A DNA stretch of 25,412 bases, from the IMG/VR virus record IMGVR_UViG_3300031851_000163, positions 1 to 25,412 of that record; one strand, given 5' to 3'. The notes below the pieces were generated by a model, which saw nothing but the letters and a program-made list of their open reading frames with translations, was not told where the DNA came from and ran no database searches. A program made the position numbers and the translations under genes. Shown here piece after piece: positions 1 through 6,841 of this stretch (positions within the stretch are counted from its first letter, which is position 1; each line of letters starts with the position of its first letter). This stretch comes from a virus.

Positions 1-665
1 GGGAGTTGTCTCGAGACCCTCAGATCATCGAGGATATTCTGAATGGTAAGGATGTACACAGCCAGACTGCGGCTATCATACACCAGATAGAACCCGAAAA
101 AGTTACTAAAGATCAAAGGTCTGCGGCCAAGAGCGTTACGTTCAGCCCCCTCTACGGGGGGATGGGCTCTGGTGAGCCGGAGCATGTGCAGGCATATTTC
201 AAGGAGTATTTCCATGTCTACAAAGGACTCAAAAAATGGCACACAGAACTTGGGGATCAGGTACTCAGACGAGGCTTTGTACAAACGCCGTCTGGCCGCC
301 AGTTTGCATTCCCCGGAGCTAAACGGACTCGGTCAGGAAGAGTCACTAACCATACGCAGTTGGTTAACTTTCCGGTTCAGAGCTTTGCGACGGCGGATCA
401 AGTACCACTGGCATGTGTTCGTGCGCTTCGTAAGTTCAGAAAACTAAAGCTCAAGTCTAAGCTGGTCTTAACAGTCCATGACAGCATCGTTGTGGACATA
501 CACCCAGACGAACTGGATGCAGTCAATCAAGCACTGAAGTGGGCCATGACAGGCGTCACTGACGAGATGAAAGACCGCTTCAATTATGAAGCAGTTCTGC
601 CTCTAGATATTGAAGGTTCTGTCGGCACAAATTGGATGGATCAACACGAACTAAGTGTTGACTGA
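1..665 (+). CDS. polA: DNA polymerase I (family A), C-terminal polymerase domain, 5' partial
   Basis: This is the 3' part of a family A replicative DNA polymerase whose start lies before the window: the frame is open to base 3 and the first residues match the segment just after polymerase motif A. Numbering from the TTG at base 6, motif B (O helix) shows R38, K42, F46 and Y50 in the spacing of E. coli R754, K758, F762 and Y766, so the fidelity-linked '762' residue is Phe. The thumb/fingers segment 'TPSGRQFAFPG' and 'NFPVQSFATADQ' follow. Motif C is VHDSI, with H158 and the metal-binding D159, but Ser160 replaces the usual Glu of HDE. The stop is TGA at 663-665. It lies first in the replication block, 48 nt before the next gene. 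The family is certain; whether an exonuclease or DnaJ-like domain lies upstream cannot be seen. Confidence 0.95.
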   Translation, partial: ELSRDPQIIEDILNGKDVHSQTAAIIHQIEPEKVTKDQRSAAKSVTFSPLYGGMGSGEPEHVQAYFKEYFHVYKGLKKWHTELGDQVLRRGFVQTPSGRQFAFPGAKRTRSGRVTNHTQLVNFPVQSFATADQVPLACVRALRKFRKLKLKSKLVLTVHDSIVVDIHPDELDAVNQALKWAMTGVTDEMKDRFNYEAVLPLDIEGSVGTNWMDQHELSVD

Positions 666-713
666 CGCACCTAACTATTCTACGTTACAGGTCTAAACTA
701 AGAGGAGATCACA

Positions 714-1562
714 ATGGGTGATTTAGCAGTATCAAACGCCGCAGAGATGGCAAAACTTAACGCAATTCTGGGCCTAAATGATGCCCCAATCGGCGGCGGT
801 GATCGTGCGCCGTCCAACCGTCTACCTGAGTTGAAAATCAACTATCAGCGCAAGGACAAAGAAGGCCGCTCGATCAAAGACAAGATCGGTATGTTCTACG
901 TCAAAGGTTTGGAGAAAGAGGTCTACGCTGAAGAGGTGAAGATCCGGGTTCTGTCCCAAGTCTTTCAGTGGATCGACTTCGATGAAGAGGAGATGAAGCC
1001 TCGTAACCGTACCATTATGATCCCACGGTTCTCTATGGAGCCTATCGATGAACTGGGTACCATTCGGTGTGGTAAGCCTACGTCAAAGCAGATGGCAGAC
1101 TGGGGTAAGGAAGAGAAGGCTAAGTTCTCTACCATCAATCTGTTCCGCCAGCTTCGTGGTTTAGTATCCTACAAGGGTGTCACCGCAGAGGGTGAAGAGG
1201 TGGTCATTGAGAACCAGCCTATGATCTTGATGAACAAGCGTGGCAACTACATGACCTTCGAGGATCAGGTGATCAAGAAAATCTCTGGCCGTGACTTTAA
1301 AGACTTCTGGGTGACGGTGAAATCAATTGAACAAGAGATGGGATCTGTGGTATACTATACCTTCGACTATGAGCCAGACCTACTAAATCCTGTGCCTCTG
1401 GACGACGATACCTACCAGACCATGCTTCGCTTCGCTGAAATGATTTCGTCAGACAACGACAAGATCAAGCAGAAGTACAATGCTTCTCTGGGTGGTATAG
1501 ACTCAATTGATCTGGAAGCCATGAATGCCTTGGACGCTGATCTCGAAGACGATCACGTTTAA
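714..1562 (+). CDS. Putative single-stranded DNA-binding replication protein
   Basis: This is a 282-aa soluble protein with no signal peptide or membrane segment. The start is ATG after a strong AGAGGAG ribosome binding site (701-707). I recognise no named domain with certainty. The body is rich in charged residues and alternating beta-type segments, and the last about 15 residues are strongly acidic (ends 'LDADLEDDHV'). An acidic tail is typical of phage SSBs such as T7 gp2.5, where it contacts the polymerase. Its place directly between DNA polymerase and an Fe-S nuclease is where marine podoviruses often carry an SSB-like gene. SSB function is therefore an inference from tail and context. 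It could instead be another replication accessory factor. Its stop overlaps the next start (TAATG), suggesting translational coupling. Confidence 0.5.
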   Translation: MGDLAVSNAAEMAKLNAILGLNDAPIGGGDRAPSNRLPELKINYQRKDKEGRSIKDKIGMFYVKGLEKEVYAEEVKIRVLSQVFQWIDFDEEEMKPRNRTIMIPRFSMEPIDELGTIRCGKPTSKQMADWGKEEKAKFSTINLFRQLRGLVSYKGVTAEGEEVVIENQPMILMNKRGNYMTFEDQVIKKISGRDFKDFWVTVKSIEQEMGSVVYYTFDYEPDLLNPVPLDDDTYQTMLRFAEMISSDNDKIKQKYNASLGGIDSIDLEAMNALDADLEDDHV

Positions 1563-2458
1563 TGGAACACCCTCACGAGGTTAAGTTCCAGCAATTTACC
1601 GAGCGCCTATCGAATAATGACAACGAAGATCTTCGCCAAAATAAGGCGGAGATCCTCAAGATCATCGATGACGCTGGTGAGATGTGGAAAGAGGCTATGG
1701 CAAAGCAGCTATTGCGTGAGCCAGAGCCATCATTTCGCATTCGGGGTTCTAACACTGGCCGCCCTCTCTGTCAGCTACAGATGGAGAAGATGGGCAAGCC
1801 TAAGACACGGATGCCTTACAACCACATAATACGAATGATGCACGGTGATGCTATTGAATGTATCATCGAAGTGTTACTTCGTGCCGCCAAGTTCAACATC
1901 ACAGGCGGTAAGGACAAGGTCACGTTAGAGATCGAAGGCACGTCCATCAAGGGCGAGTCCGATATCGATATTGACGATAAGGTCTGGGACACAAAGTCAG
2001 CCAGTCCTTGGGCCTTCTCTCATAAGTGGAGCAACGGCTTTGAGGGTTTAGATAAGAGTGACGACTTTGGTTATGTGAACCAGTTGTACGTCTACTCTAT
2101 GGCCCAACAGAAGCAGCCCGGTGGATGGATCGTGGTGGATAAATCATCCGGCCATGTGAAGTTCGTTGAGTGTCCCGAGAATGAGGTTAGGCAAGAGCAA
2201 GTCGTAGACTCAATCAAAGACAAGATTGAGAACATAGATGGTGAGTTCAGGCGTTGCTTCGAGCCAGAGGATGAGACGTTCCGTAAGCAACCTACTGGAT
2301 CAAAGCGTCTGCCTTCTCAGTGTGGGTTCTGTTCGTATCTAGGGTCATGCTGGCCACACGCCAAGCATCTTCCCCAGACCCTGTCTCAGGCCAAAAACCC
2401 CAGACACTACTGGTACACTGAGTACGAAGGTGAAGTCCTCGATGGCAATCAAGACTAG
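1562..2458 (+). CDS. Cas4/AddB-type Fe-S PD-(D/E)XK exonuclease
   Basis: This 298-aa nuclease belongs to the RecB/Cas4-like PD-(D/E)XK superfamily. Visible motifs in order are: first cluster cysteine C70 ('GRPLCQLQ'); candidate catalytic His H94 ('MMHGDAIE'); D134 in 'KGESDIDI'; D143-x-K145 in 'VWDTKSAS'; the QhxxY motif at 174-178 ('QLYVY'); and C254-x2-C257-x5-C263 near the C-terminus. The arrangement C...CxxC-x5-C is the 4Fe-4S ligand pattern of AddB and Cas4 nucleases. The likely role is exonucleolytic processing of host or phage DNA, giving recombination intermediates or host nucleotides, as T7 gp6 does in T7. No good ribosome binding site precedes the ATG; the TAATG overlap with the upstream gene suggests coupling. 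The nuclease fold is very likely; polarity and substrate are unknown. Confidence 0.85.
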   Translation: MEHPHEVKFQQFTERLSNNDNEDLRQNKAEILKIIDDAGEMWKEAMAKQLLREPEPSFRIRGSNTGRPLCQLQMEKMGKPKTRMPYNHIIRMMHGDAIECIIEVLLRAAKFNITGGKDKVTLEIEGTSIKGESDIDIDDKVWDTKSASPWAFSHKWSNGFEGLDKSDDFGYVNQLYVYSMAQQKQPGGWIVVDKSSGHVKFVECPENEVRQEQVVDSIKDKIENIDGEFRRCFEPEDETFRKQPTGSKRLPSQCGFCSYLGSCWPHAKHLPQTLSQAKNPRHYWYTEYEGEVLDGNQD

Positions 2459-2795
2459 CTCTGCGAAGGCCAAAGGGAGAAAGCACCAGCAATGGGTGCG
2501 GGATAAGATCTACGAGACCTTTCCCAAGCTCGAGCCACTGGATGTTATCTCCACATCGATGGGCGCTGGCGGTGAAGACATAGTCCTTAGTCCCGCTGCC
2601 AGACGCCTCCTACCGCTCTCTATCGAGTGCAAGTCCTTCAAGAGTTTCGCTGTCTACAAGGTGATGGAACAGGCCGAGGCAAACGCACCCAAAGGGGCAG
2701 AACCCGTAGCAATTATCAAAGGCGATAGGAAGAAGCCCCTAGCCGTAATTGATGCAGAATATTTCTTTAAGATGATGAAGGGCCAACATGGATAA
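2442..2795 (+). CDS. Small PD-(D/E)XK endonuclease, Holliday-junction-resolvase-like
   Basis: This is a 117-aa basic protein. The N-terminus 'KGRKHQQWVR' is followed by 'GAGGEDIVLS' (D46) and 'PLSIECKSF' (E62-C-K64), the D...ExK catalytic core of small resolvase/VRR-like nucleases. I chose ATG 2442 over GTG 2430 because AAGGTG (2427-2432) sits about 9 nt before 2442, while nothing SD-like precedes 2430. It overlaps the preceding nuclease gene by 17 nt. Phages of this type usually carry one small endonuclease beside the exonuclease, and T7 uses gp3 at this point to resolve replication junctions and break host DNA. Junction resolution is inferred from size, motif and position, not shown by the sequence. 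Confidence 0.7.
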   Translation: MAIKTSSAKAKGRKHQQWVRDKIYETFPKLEPLDVISTSMGAGGEDIVLSPAARRLLPLSIECKSFKSFAVYKVMEQAEANAPKGAEPVAIIKGDRKKPLAVIDAEYFFKMMKGQHG

Positions 2796-3111
2796 TTTCC
2801 CAGATTTAGAGGAAAACACCTTACTCCTGCGTCTCAAAATATTGGACGATGATGAGATAGAGGTAGCCTACGGGCACAGCCTCTCTGAAGACTTTGATGA
2901 AGCCAAGGCACTGTACTTCATCGACCTACTAAACGGCCTGAACCTGTCTCTCAACACTTCAATGGACCACTTTTCTGTCATTGGAAGGATGCTTCGAGAT
3001 CTCCAAGAGAGTGAAGAAGAGGAAGAGTGGGTATTCGAGCCAGACGAAGAACTGCTTGAGGCACGGGCAGACAAAAAGATCATCCCATTCAACAAGAACA
3101 AACTAAACTGA
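2788..3111 (+). CDS. Acidic hypothetical protein
   Basis: This is a 107-aa protein I do not recognise. It is strongly acidic: 'ESEEEEEW' lies near the middle of the C-terminal half and 'EPDEELLEA' follows, before a short basic end. The central part ('ALYFIDLLNGLNLSL' and following) looks helical. There is no Cys pair, no signal peptide and no membrane segment. Its ATG overlaps the upstream stop by 8 nt and only a weak AAGGG precedes it, so it is probably translated by coupling. Its position among nuclease and nucleotide genes suggests a replication-linked or nucleic-acid-mimic role, but no function can be assigned. Confidence 0.7.
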   Translation: MDNFPDLEENTLLLRLKILDDDEIEVAYGHSLSEDFDEAKALYFIDLLNGLNLSLNTSMDHFSVIGRMLRDLQESEEEEEWVFEPDEELLEARADKKIIPFNKNKLN

Positions 3112-3120
3112 GGCAACGAC

Positions 3121-3411
3121 ATGCAAACCAATGGGCATACACTAGACTTATCAGGACTTACTCTGACCGGGGGAACTCAGTCAGATATGGTCAATCATCC
3201 ACCCCACTATAACCAGAGTGGCATCGAGTGCATCGAAGCCATCTACCACGCCCTTGGTAATGAAGGGTTCAAAGCCTACTGCCACGGCAACGCCCAGAAG
3301 TACCTCTGGCGTCATGCCTACAAAGGTAATGCCGTCGAGGATCTGAAGAAGGCTAAGTGGTACATCAATCAAATTATTGAAGCCATCGAGGAGTGTCCCG
3401 ATGAAGTTTGA
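3121..3411 (+). CDS. DUF3310 protein (T7 gp1.7 nucleotide kinase-like domain)
   Basis: This 96-aa protein carries the DUF3310 signature: 'VNHPPHYNQSG' (from residue 24), then 'IECIEAI', 'GNAQKYLWRHAYKG' and 'EDLKKAKWYI'. The same domain is found in T7 gp1.7, a nucleotide kinase with an unusual fold that phosphorylates dGMP/dTMP, so a nucleotide-kinase or nucleotide-binding role is likely here. The protein consists of little more than the domain plus a 20-residue Gly/Thr-rich N-terminus. GAGGCAACGAC before the ATG supplies the ribosome binding site. The next gene (MazG) starts inside its 3' end, so the two dNTP-pool genes are coupled. The family is secure; activity in this shortened form is inferred. 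Confidence 0.85.
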   Translation: MQTNGHTLDLSGLTLTGGTQSDMVNHPPHYNQSGIECIEAIYHALGNEGFKAYCHGNAQKYLWRHAYKGNAVEDLKKAKWYINQIIEAIEECPDEV

Positions 3412-3727
3412 AGATTATCAGACACAGGCCTCTAAGACCGCAATCTATAATGATGCAGATGTAATCGTGTATCCCGCCCTCGGACTGTTATCTGAAGCCG
3501 GTGAGGTAGCTGGCAAGGTCAAGAAGGTCTTGCGTGACAACAACGGACACTTCGATCCCACACAACGTGAGGCCATCTCCCATGAGGTAGGTGACGTGCT
3601 TTGGTACATCGCCGCTCTCTGCACCGACTTGGGTATCGGTATGGAAACAATCGCCCAGCAAAATCTAGACAAATTAAATAGCCGACTGGCCCGTGGAGTC
3701 ATCAAAGGCTCCGGCGACAATCGGTAA
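3401..3727 (+). CDS. mazG: MazG-like nucleotide pyrophosphohydrolase
   Basis: This is a 108-aa all-alpha NTP pyrophosphatase of the MazG superfamily. The metal-binding motif is visible as E32-x2-E35 ('SEAGEVAGKVKK') and E62-x2-D65 ('HEVGDVLWYI'), matching ExxE...ExxD. Phage MazG-like enzymes hydrolyse (d)NTPs to monophosphates and are proposed to recycle host nucleotides or to alter ppGpp levels; the substrate here is unknown. I start at ATG 3401, which has GAGGAG at 3388-3393 with good spacing; an upstream TTG at 3377 has no such support. It overlaps the DUF3310 stop by 11 nt and ends 13 nt before the RNR start, forming a nucleotide-metabolism cassette. Confidence 0.85.
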   Translation: MKFEDYQTQASKTAIYNDADVIVYPALGLLSEAGEVAGKVKKVLRDNNGHFDPTQREAISHEVGDVLWYIAALCTDLGIGMETIAQQNLDKLNSRLARGVIKGSGDNR

Positions 3728-3740
3728 CAGGGGATCAGGA

Positions 3741-5729
3741 ATGAATAACAACAGACAATTTTCCGCACGAGCCAACATGGTTACTCGTCGCACATACAAC
3801 CGCCCTCTAAACGACGAAGGCACTGTATTTGAAACGTGGAGCCAGACTGTAGCTCGTGTGATACATCATCAACAATGGCTGTGGGAAAGAGCAAAAGGCT
3901 CTGAGCTTACTGAGGAAGAGTTAAACGAACTAGAAGAGCTTCGTGATCTTATGGAAGATCGTAAGGCTACAGTGTCTGGCCGTACACTATGGCTCGGTGG
4001 CACAGACGTAGCCAAGACCCGTGAGGCCTCACAGTTCAATTGTAGCTTCGGTAAGTCTGAGACTGTACACGACATCGTAGATCAGTTCTGGCTGCTTCTA
4101 CAGGGCTGTGGTGTAGGCTTTGAGCCAGTTCGAGGTACACTAAATGGCTTCGCTAAACCTGTTGAGGTAGAGATCATCCGCTCCACCCGGACGGACAAAG
4201 GTTTCCCAGACAACCAAGAGCGCACCTTCACTGATGACGAAGGCAACAAGATTACTCACATCAAGATTGGTGATAGTGCCGAGGCATGGGCCAAGTCTGT
4301 AGGTAAGATCCTAGCCCTCAAGAAGCCTATTGATAAACTGATACTAGACTTCTCTGAGATCCGCCCAGCGGGTGAACGTCTCAAGGGATATGGCTGGATT
4401 AGCTCTGGTGATGAGACCATCTCTATCGCATTTAAGAACATCTGTGACCTACTCAATGACCGGGCCGGTAAGCTACTCACTCGCATTGATGTATTGGACC
4501 TGTTGAATCACCTCGGTACGACACTGTCCTCTCGACGGTCTGCCGAGATTGCTCTGATGCCTATGCAAGATCCAGAGATCGATGAGTTCATCCTAGCGAA
4601 GAAGAATTTCTGGGAAGGCCGGAACCATCGCACACAATCTAACAACTCTATCATGTTCCATAGCAAGCCCACGAAGTGGGAGTTGTCGTACATCTTTGAT
4701 CGTATGGTTGAGGCTGGTGGGAGTGAACCGGGATTCGTAAATGCGGAGTCAGCAAAGCGCCGTGCCCCTTATTTTAAGGGCGGAAATCCATGTTTTGAAA
4801 TTCTACTCGGAAATAAGAGTTTTTGTAACCTAGTCGAGACAGACCTCGGTAAATTCCTTGGAGACACTGATGGTTTGGAACGAGCTATCTGGATTATCAG
4901 CCGAGCCAACTACCGCCAGACATGCGTGAATTTAGACGATGGTGTGTTGCAGAGGTCTTGGCATGAGCTAAACGAGTTCCTACGTTTGTGTGGTGTAGGT
5001 CTGACAGGCATTGTTAAGTTCCTAGACTTCTACGGCCCAGAGTCCCCCAACCGCCTCAAGAACCTTCGTTCATGGGCCAAGCGGGGTGCCAACAATATGG
5101 CAGATACATTGCGCTTACCTCGCCCACAGAACGTGACGACGGTTAAGCCAAGCGGAAGCCTGAGCAAAATATTTGATACTACAGAAGGGGTGCATCGCCC
5201 ACTCGGAAAGTATCTATTCAACAACATCACCTTCTCTAAGCACGATCCTCTGGTGCCTATGCTTCGTGCAGCCAACTACAAAGTCATCGATAAGCCCGGT
5301 GAAGTAGATAGTGTTTTGGCTACATTCCCTGTGGCATACGAGGATGTTAAGTTCACAGAGATCGACGGTAAGTTCGTAAACATAGAGAGCGCAGTAGAAC
5401 AGCTAGAACGATACAAGCTGATGATGGACAACTACGTCGATCACAATTGCTCGGTCACTATCTCCTACGACACCACAGAGATCCCATCCATCATTGAATG
5501 GATCATGGATAATTGGGACAGCTACGTCGGTGTGTCATTCATCTACCGCAATGACCCCACAAAGACCGCAAAGGACTTGGGTTACCCCTACCTTCCACAG
5601 GAAGTGGTGACGCAAGAAGAATACACTGCCTATGCGTCTACACTTCTCACAGTCGATCTGGATGCTGGCAACAGCCTTCTAGAGCTTGAGGAAGCAGACT
5701 GTGCCACCGGCGCATGTCCTATTCGCTGA
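3741..5729 (+). CDS. nrdJ: Adenosylcobalamin-dependent (class II) ribonucleoside-triphosphate reductase
   Basis: This 662-aa monomeric class II RNR (RTPR type) reduces NTPs to dNTPs using coenzyme B12. All active-site elements align with Lactobacillus leichmannii RTPR: C101 in 'QFNCSFG' (=C119), C351 in 'NPCFEI' (thiyl radical C408) with E353 (=E410), and C362 in 'SFCNLVE' exactly 11 residues later (=C419). The finger-loop region contains 'TTVKPSGSLSK' and 'GVHRP'. The C-terminal redox pair is C654-x4-C659 in 'DCATGACPIR', the usual swinging tail. I chose ATG 3741 after CAGGGGA; GTG 3693 would run back into mazG. The stop overlaps the glutaredoxin ATG (TGATG). It appears intact, about 75 residues shorter than the Lactobacillus enzyme. 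B12 must come from the host. Confidence 0.96.
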   Translation: MNNNRQFSARANMVTRRTYNRPLNDEGTVFETWSQTVARVIHHQQWLWERAKGSELTEEELNELEELRDLMEDRKATVSGRTLWLGGTDVAKTREASQFNCSFGKSETVHDIVDQFWLLLQGCGVGFEPVRGTLNGFAKPVEVEIIRSTRTDKGFPDNQERTFTDDEGNKITHIKIGDSAEAWAKSVGKILALKKPIDKLILDFSEIRPAGERLKGYGWISSGDETISIAFKNICDLLNDRAGKLLTRIDVLDLLNHLGTTLSSRRSAEIALMPMQDPEIDEFILAKKNFWEGRNHRTQSNNSIMFHSKPTKWELSYIFDRMVEAGGSEPGFVNAESAKRRAPYFKGGNPCFEILLGNKSFCNLVETDLGKFLGDTDGLERAIWIISRANYRQTCVNLDDGVLQRSWHELNEFLRLCGVGLTGIVKFLDFYGPESPNRLKNLRSWAKRGANNMADTLRLPRPQNVTTVKPSGSLSKIFDTTEGVHRPLGKYLFNNITFSKHDPLVPMLRAANYKVIDKPGEVDSVLATFPVAYEDVKFTEIDGKFVNIESAVEQLERYKLMMDNYVDHNCSVTISYDTTEIPSIIEWIMDNWDSYVGVSFIYRNDPTKTAKDLGYPYLPQEVVTQEEYTAYASTLLTVDLDAGNSLLELEEADCATGACPIR

Positions 5730-6019
5730 TGTACGTTATCGTCTCAAGAAACCAATGTAACTTCTGTGACCGGGCAAAGGCTGTCCTCCGGTCACAGGGC
5801 AAGCCTTACACCGAGTACAACGTACAATCGGCAAGCAGTAAGTGGCTTCTGTCTCTTATGCTGAAGGCTGACTTAACCACCGTACCGCAGATCTTCTCTC
5901 CAGATGGTAGGCATATCGGTGGCTATACAGAACTAGAACAAGAGTTGGATCAGAATACGCAGGGACTTACTAGAAACGAGGTAGGTTATGAGCAACCCAA
6001 CACTAACACGAGCCTTTAA
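5729..6019 (+). CDS. Glutaredoxin
   Basis: This is a 96-aa glutaredoxin-fold protein. The redox motif C10-x2-C13 ('QCNFC') follows a first beta strand 'YVIVS'; a cis-Pro motif 'TTVPQIF' and the glutathione-binding 'GGYTEL' come later, in canonical order. A 20-residue polar tail follows the fold. I place the start at ATG 5729, in a TGATG overlap with the RNR stop, because the first beta strand then begins at once, as in typical short glutaredoxins; ATG 5714 would add five residues. Coupling to the class II RNR implies that it re-reduces the RNR C-terminal cysteines. RTPRs studied in bacteria mainly use thioredoxin, so this pairing is a notable phage arrangement. Confidence 0.9.
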   Translation: MYVIVSRNQCNFCDRAKAVLRSQGKPYTEYNVQSASSKWLLSLMLKADLTTVPQIFSPDGRHIGGYTELEQELDQNTQGLTRNEVGYEQPNTNTSL

Positions 6020-6173
6020 CAAAGGGATCGAAGCATTCCAGAAAGGCGTTTTTAACTCACCATTCTCAAGTGGATCTCTGAACCACAAAGAATGGCAACG
6101 TGGCTTTGATGTAGCCTACGTTGAAAACCAAAAGGGGCATTTGTCTAATGTACAAAGAATTCGAGCAGCATGA
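5988..6173 (+). CDS. Small protein resembling ribosome modulation factor (RMF)
   Basis: This is a 61-aa basic protein. Its pattern, 'AFNKGIEAFQKG', then 'SPFSSG', then 'HKEWQRGFDVAY', follows the A-x3-G-x2-A-x2-xG...P-[YF]...W-x2-G-x3-A spacing of ribosome modulation factor and RMF-like phage proteins. RMF dimerises 70S ribosomes into inactive 100S particles in stationary phase; a phage copy could modulate host translation. GAGGTAGG sits just before the ATG (5988), which overlaps the glutaredoxin 3' end by 32 nt in another frame. The resemblance is a short-pattern match, so function is tentative. It could be an unrelated small DNA- or RNA-binding protein. Confidence 0.5.
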   Translation: MSNPTLTRAFNKGIEAFQKGVFNSPFSSGSLNHKEWQRGFDVAYVENQKGHLSNVQRIRAA

Positions 6174-6576
6174 ATTTGACGTATATGATGCCCCGGCCAG
6201 AGATCGGGCAAAAACCTTCTGGGAACACACAGGATATCACTGTGAGGACCACGAGGATCAATTTGGCGTCGATCTTGTGGTCAGAGGCAAGGGTAAGACC
6301 TTCTATTGTGAGGTAGAGGTCAAGAAAAGCTGGCACGGAGTGCAGTTTAACTACTCCACGCTGCATATACCCGTCCGAAAGGCCAAGTTCCTAACTAAAC
6401 CCACGCAGTTCCTCGTTTTCAACGCCGGATTGCATGCAGTGGCTAGGGTAGGACGTAAGACAGTGGCCGCTGCGCCTTGCGTAGAAGTACCCAACTATAA
6501 ATCGCCCTTTGGAGAGCGGTTTTACGACATCCCAGCCGAGGAAGTAGCATTCTACACCCTTGGCTCCGTGAATTAG
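6148..6576 (+). CDS. PD-(D/E)XK nuclease-like phage protein
   Basis: This is a 142-aa protein. A central D42 ('FGVDLVVRGKG') is followed by 'FYCEVEVKKSW' (E55, E57, K59), the D...(E)xExK layout of PD-(D/E)XK nuclease folds, and then 'IPVRKAKFL', a basic strand common in such small phage enzymes. The start is ATG 6148, with AAAAGGGG about 10 nt upstream and a 26-nt overlap with the preceding gene; TTG 6121 lacks support. It could be a nicking or recombination endonuclease, or a catalytically inactive DNA-binding relative. It is the third PD-(D/E)XK-like reading frame in this block. Assignment rests on motif spacing only. Confidence 0.6.
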   Translation: MYKEFEQHEFDVYDAPARDRAKTFWEHTGYHCEDHEDQFGVDLVVRGKGKTFYCEVEVKKSWHGVQFNYSTLHIPVRKAKFLTKPTQFLVFNAGLHAVARVGRKTVAAAPCVEVPNYKSPFGERFYDIPAEEVAFYTLGSVN

Positions 6577-6585
6577 GAGATTATC

Positions 6586-6810
6586 ATGGAAGAAGTTAAG
6601 TCAGCCCTTAAAGAGGCACAGAAACAGAAGCTACAGTCCGTGTTGGTCTGCGGTTTCGACGATAATGGTCAGGTCTACATGAATAGCTCGATCAACAGCA
6701 TCCCATACATGCACTGGCTATTGAATCGGTCTTTGTTCGAGGTGTCTCTTTTCGAGAAAAACCGTCCAGAAGTAGAGCCTGAACAAGAAAAAAGCCCTGA
6801 GGACAGTTGA
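6586..6810 (+). CDS. Small conserved phage protein of unknown function
   Basis: This is a 74-aa protein preceded by a clear TTAGGAGATT ribosome binding site. The middle ('VLVCGFDDNGQVYMNSS...MHWLLNRS') follows a pattern I know from small hypothetical proteins of many Gram-negative phages: a beta strand, an acidic turn, 'xxSS' and then 'WLLxxx'. No enzyme motif is present and the C-terminus is acidic and Pro/Glu-rich. It is the last gene of the rightward block, and its stop codon overlaps the -35 element of the promoter proposed for the convergent junction. No function can be given. Confidence 0.7.
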   Translation: MEEVKSALKEAQKQKLQSVLVCGFDDNGQVYMNSSINSIPYMHWLLNRSLFEVSLFEKNRPEVEPEQEKSPEDS

Positions 6811-6835
6811 CCTCAGAGCCTTGTATAGGTATAAC
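6807..6835 (+). promoter_or_regulatory. Sigma70-like promoter in the convergent junction
   Basis: TTGACC (6807-6812) and TATAAC (6830-6835) are separated by exactly 17 nt, each one base off the sigma70 consensus. The -35 box overlaps the TGA stop of the preceding gene. It points rightward, yet no gene follows on that strand before opposing late genes begin. Predicted start is near 6842. Its use is inferred. Confidence 0.5.
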
Positions 6836-6841
6836 AATACA

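Noticed and set aside
2430-2441. GTG at 2430 as start of the small endonuclease
   Set aside because: No ribosome binding site before it; ATG 2442 has AAGGTG at proper spacing.
3377-3400. TTG at 3377 as start of mazG
   Set aside because: The MazG fold begins after ATG 3401, which has GAGGAG upstream.
3693-3740. GTG at 3693 as start of the RNR
   Set aside because: It would overlap mazG by 35 nt; ATG 3741 has CAGGGGA just upstream.
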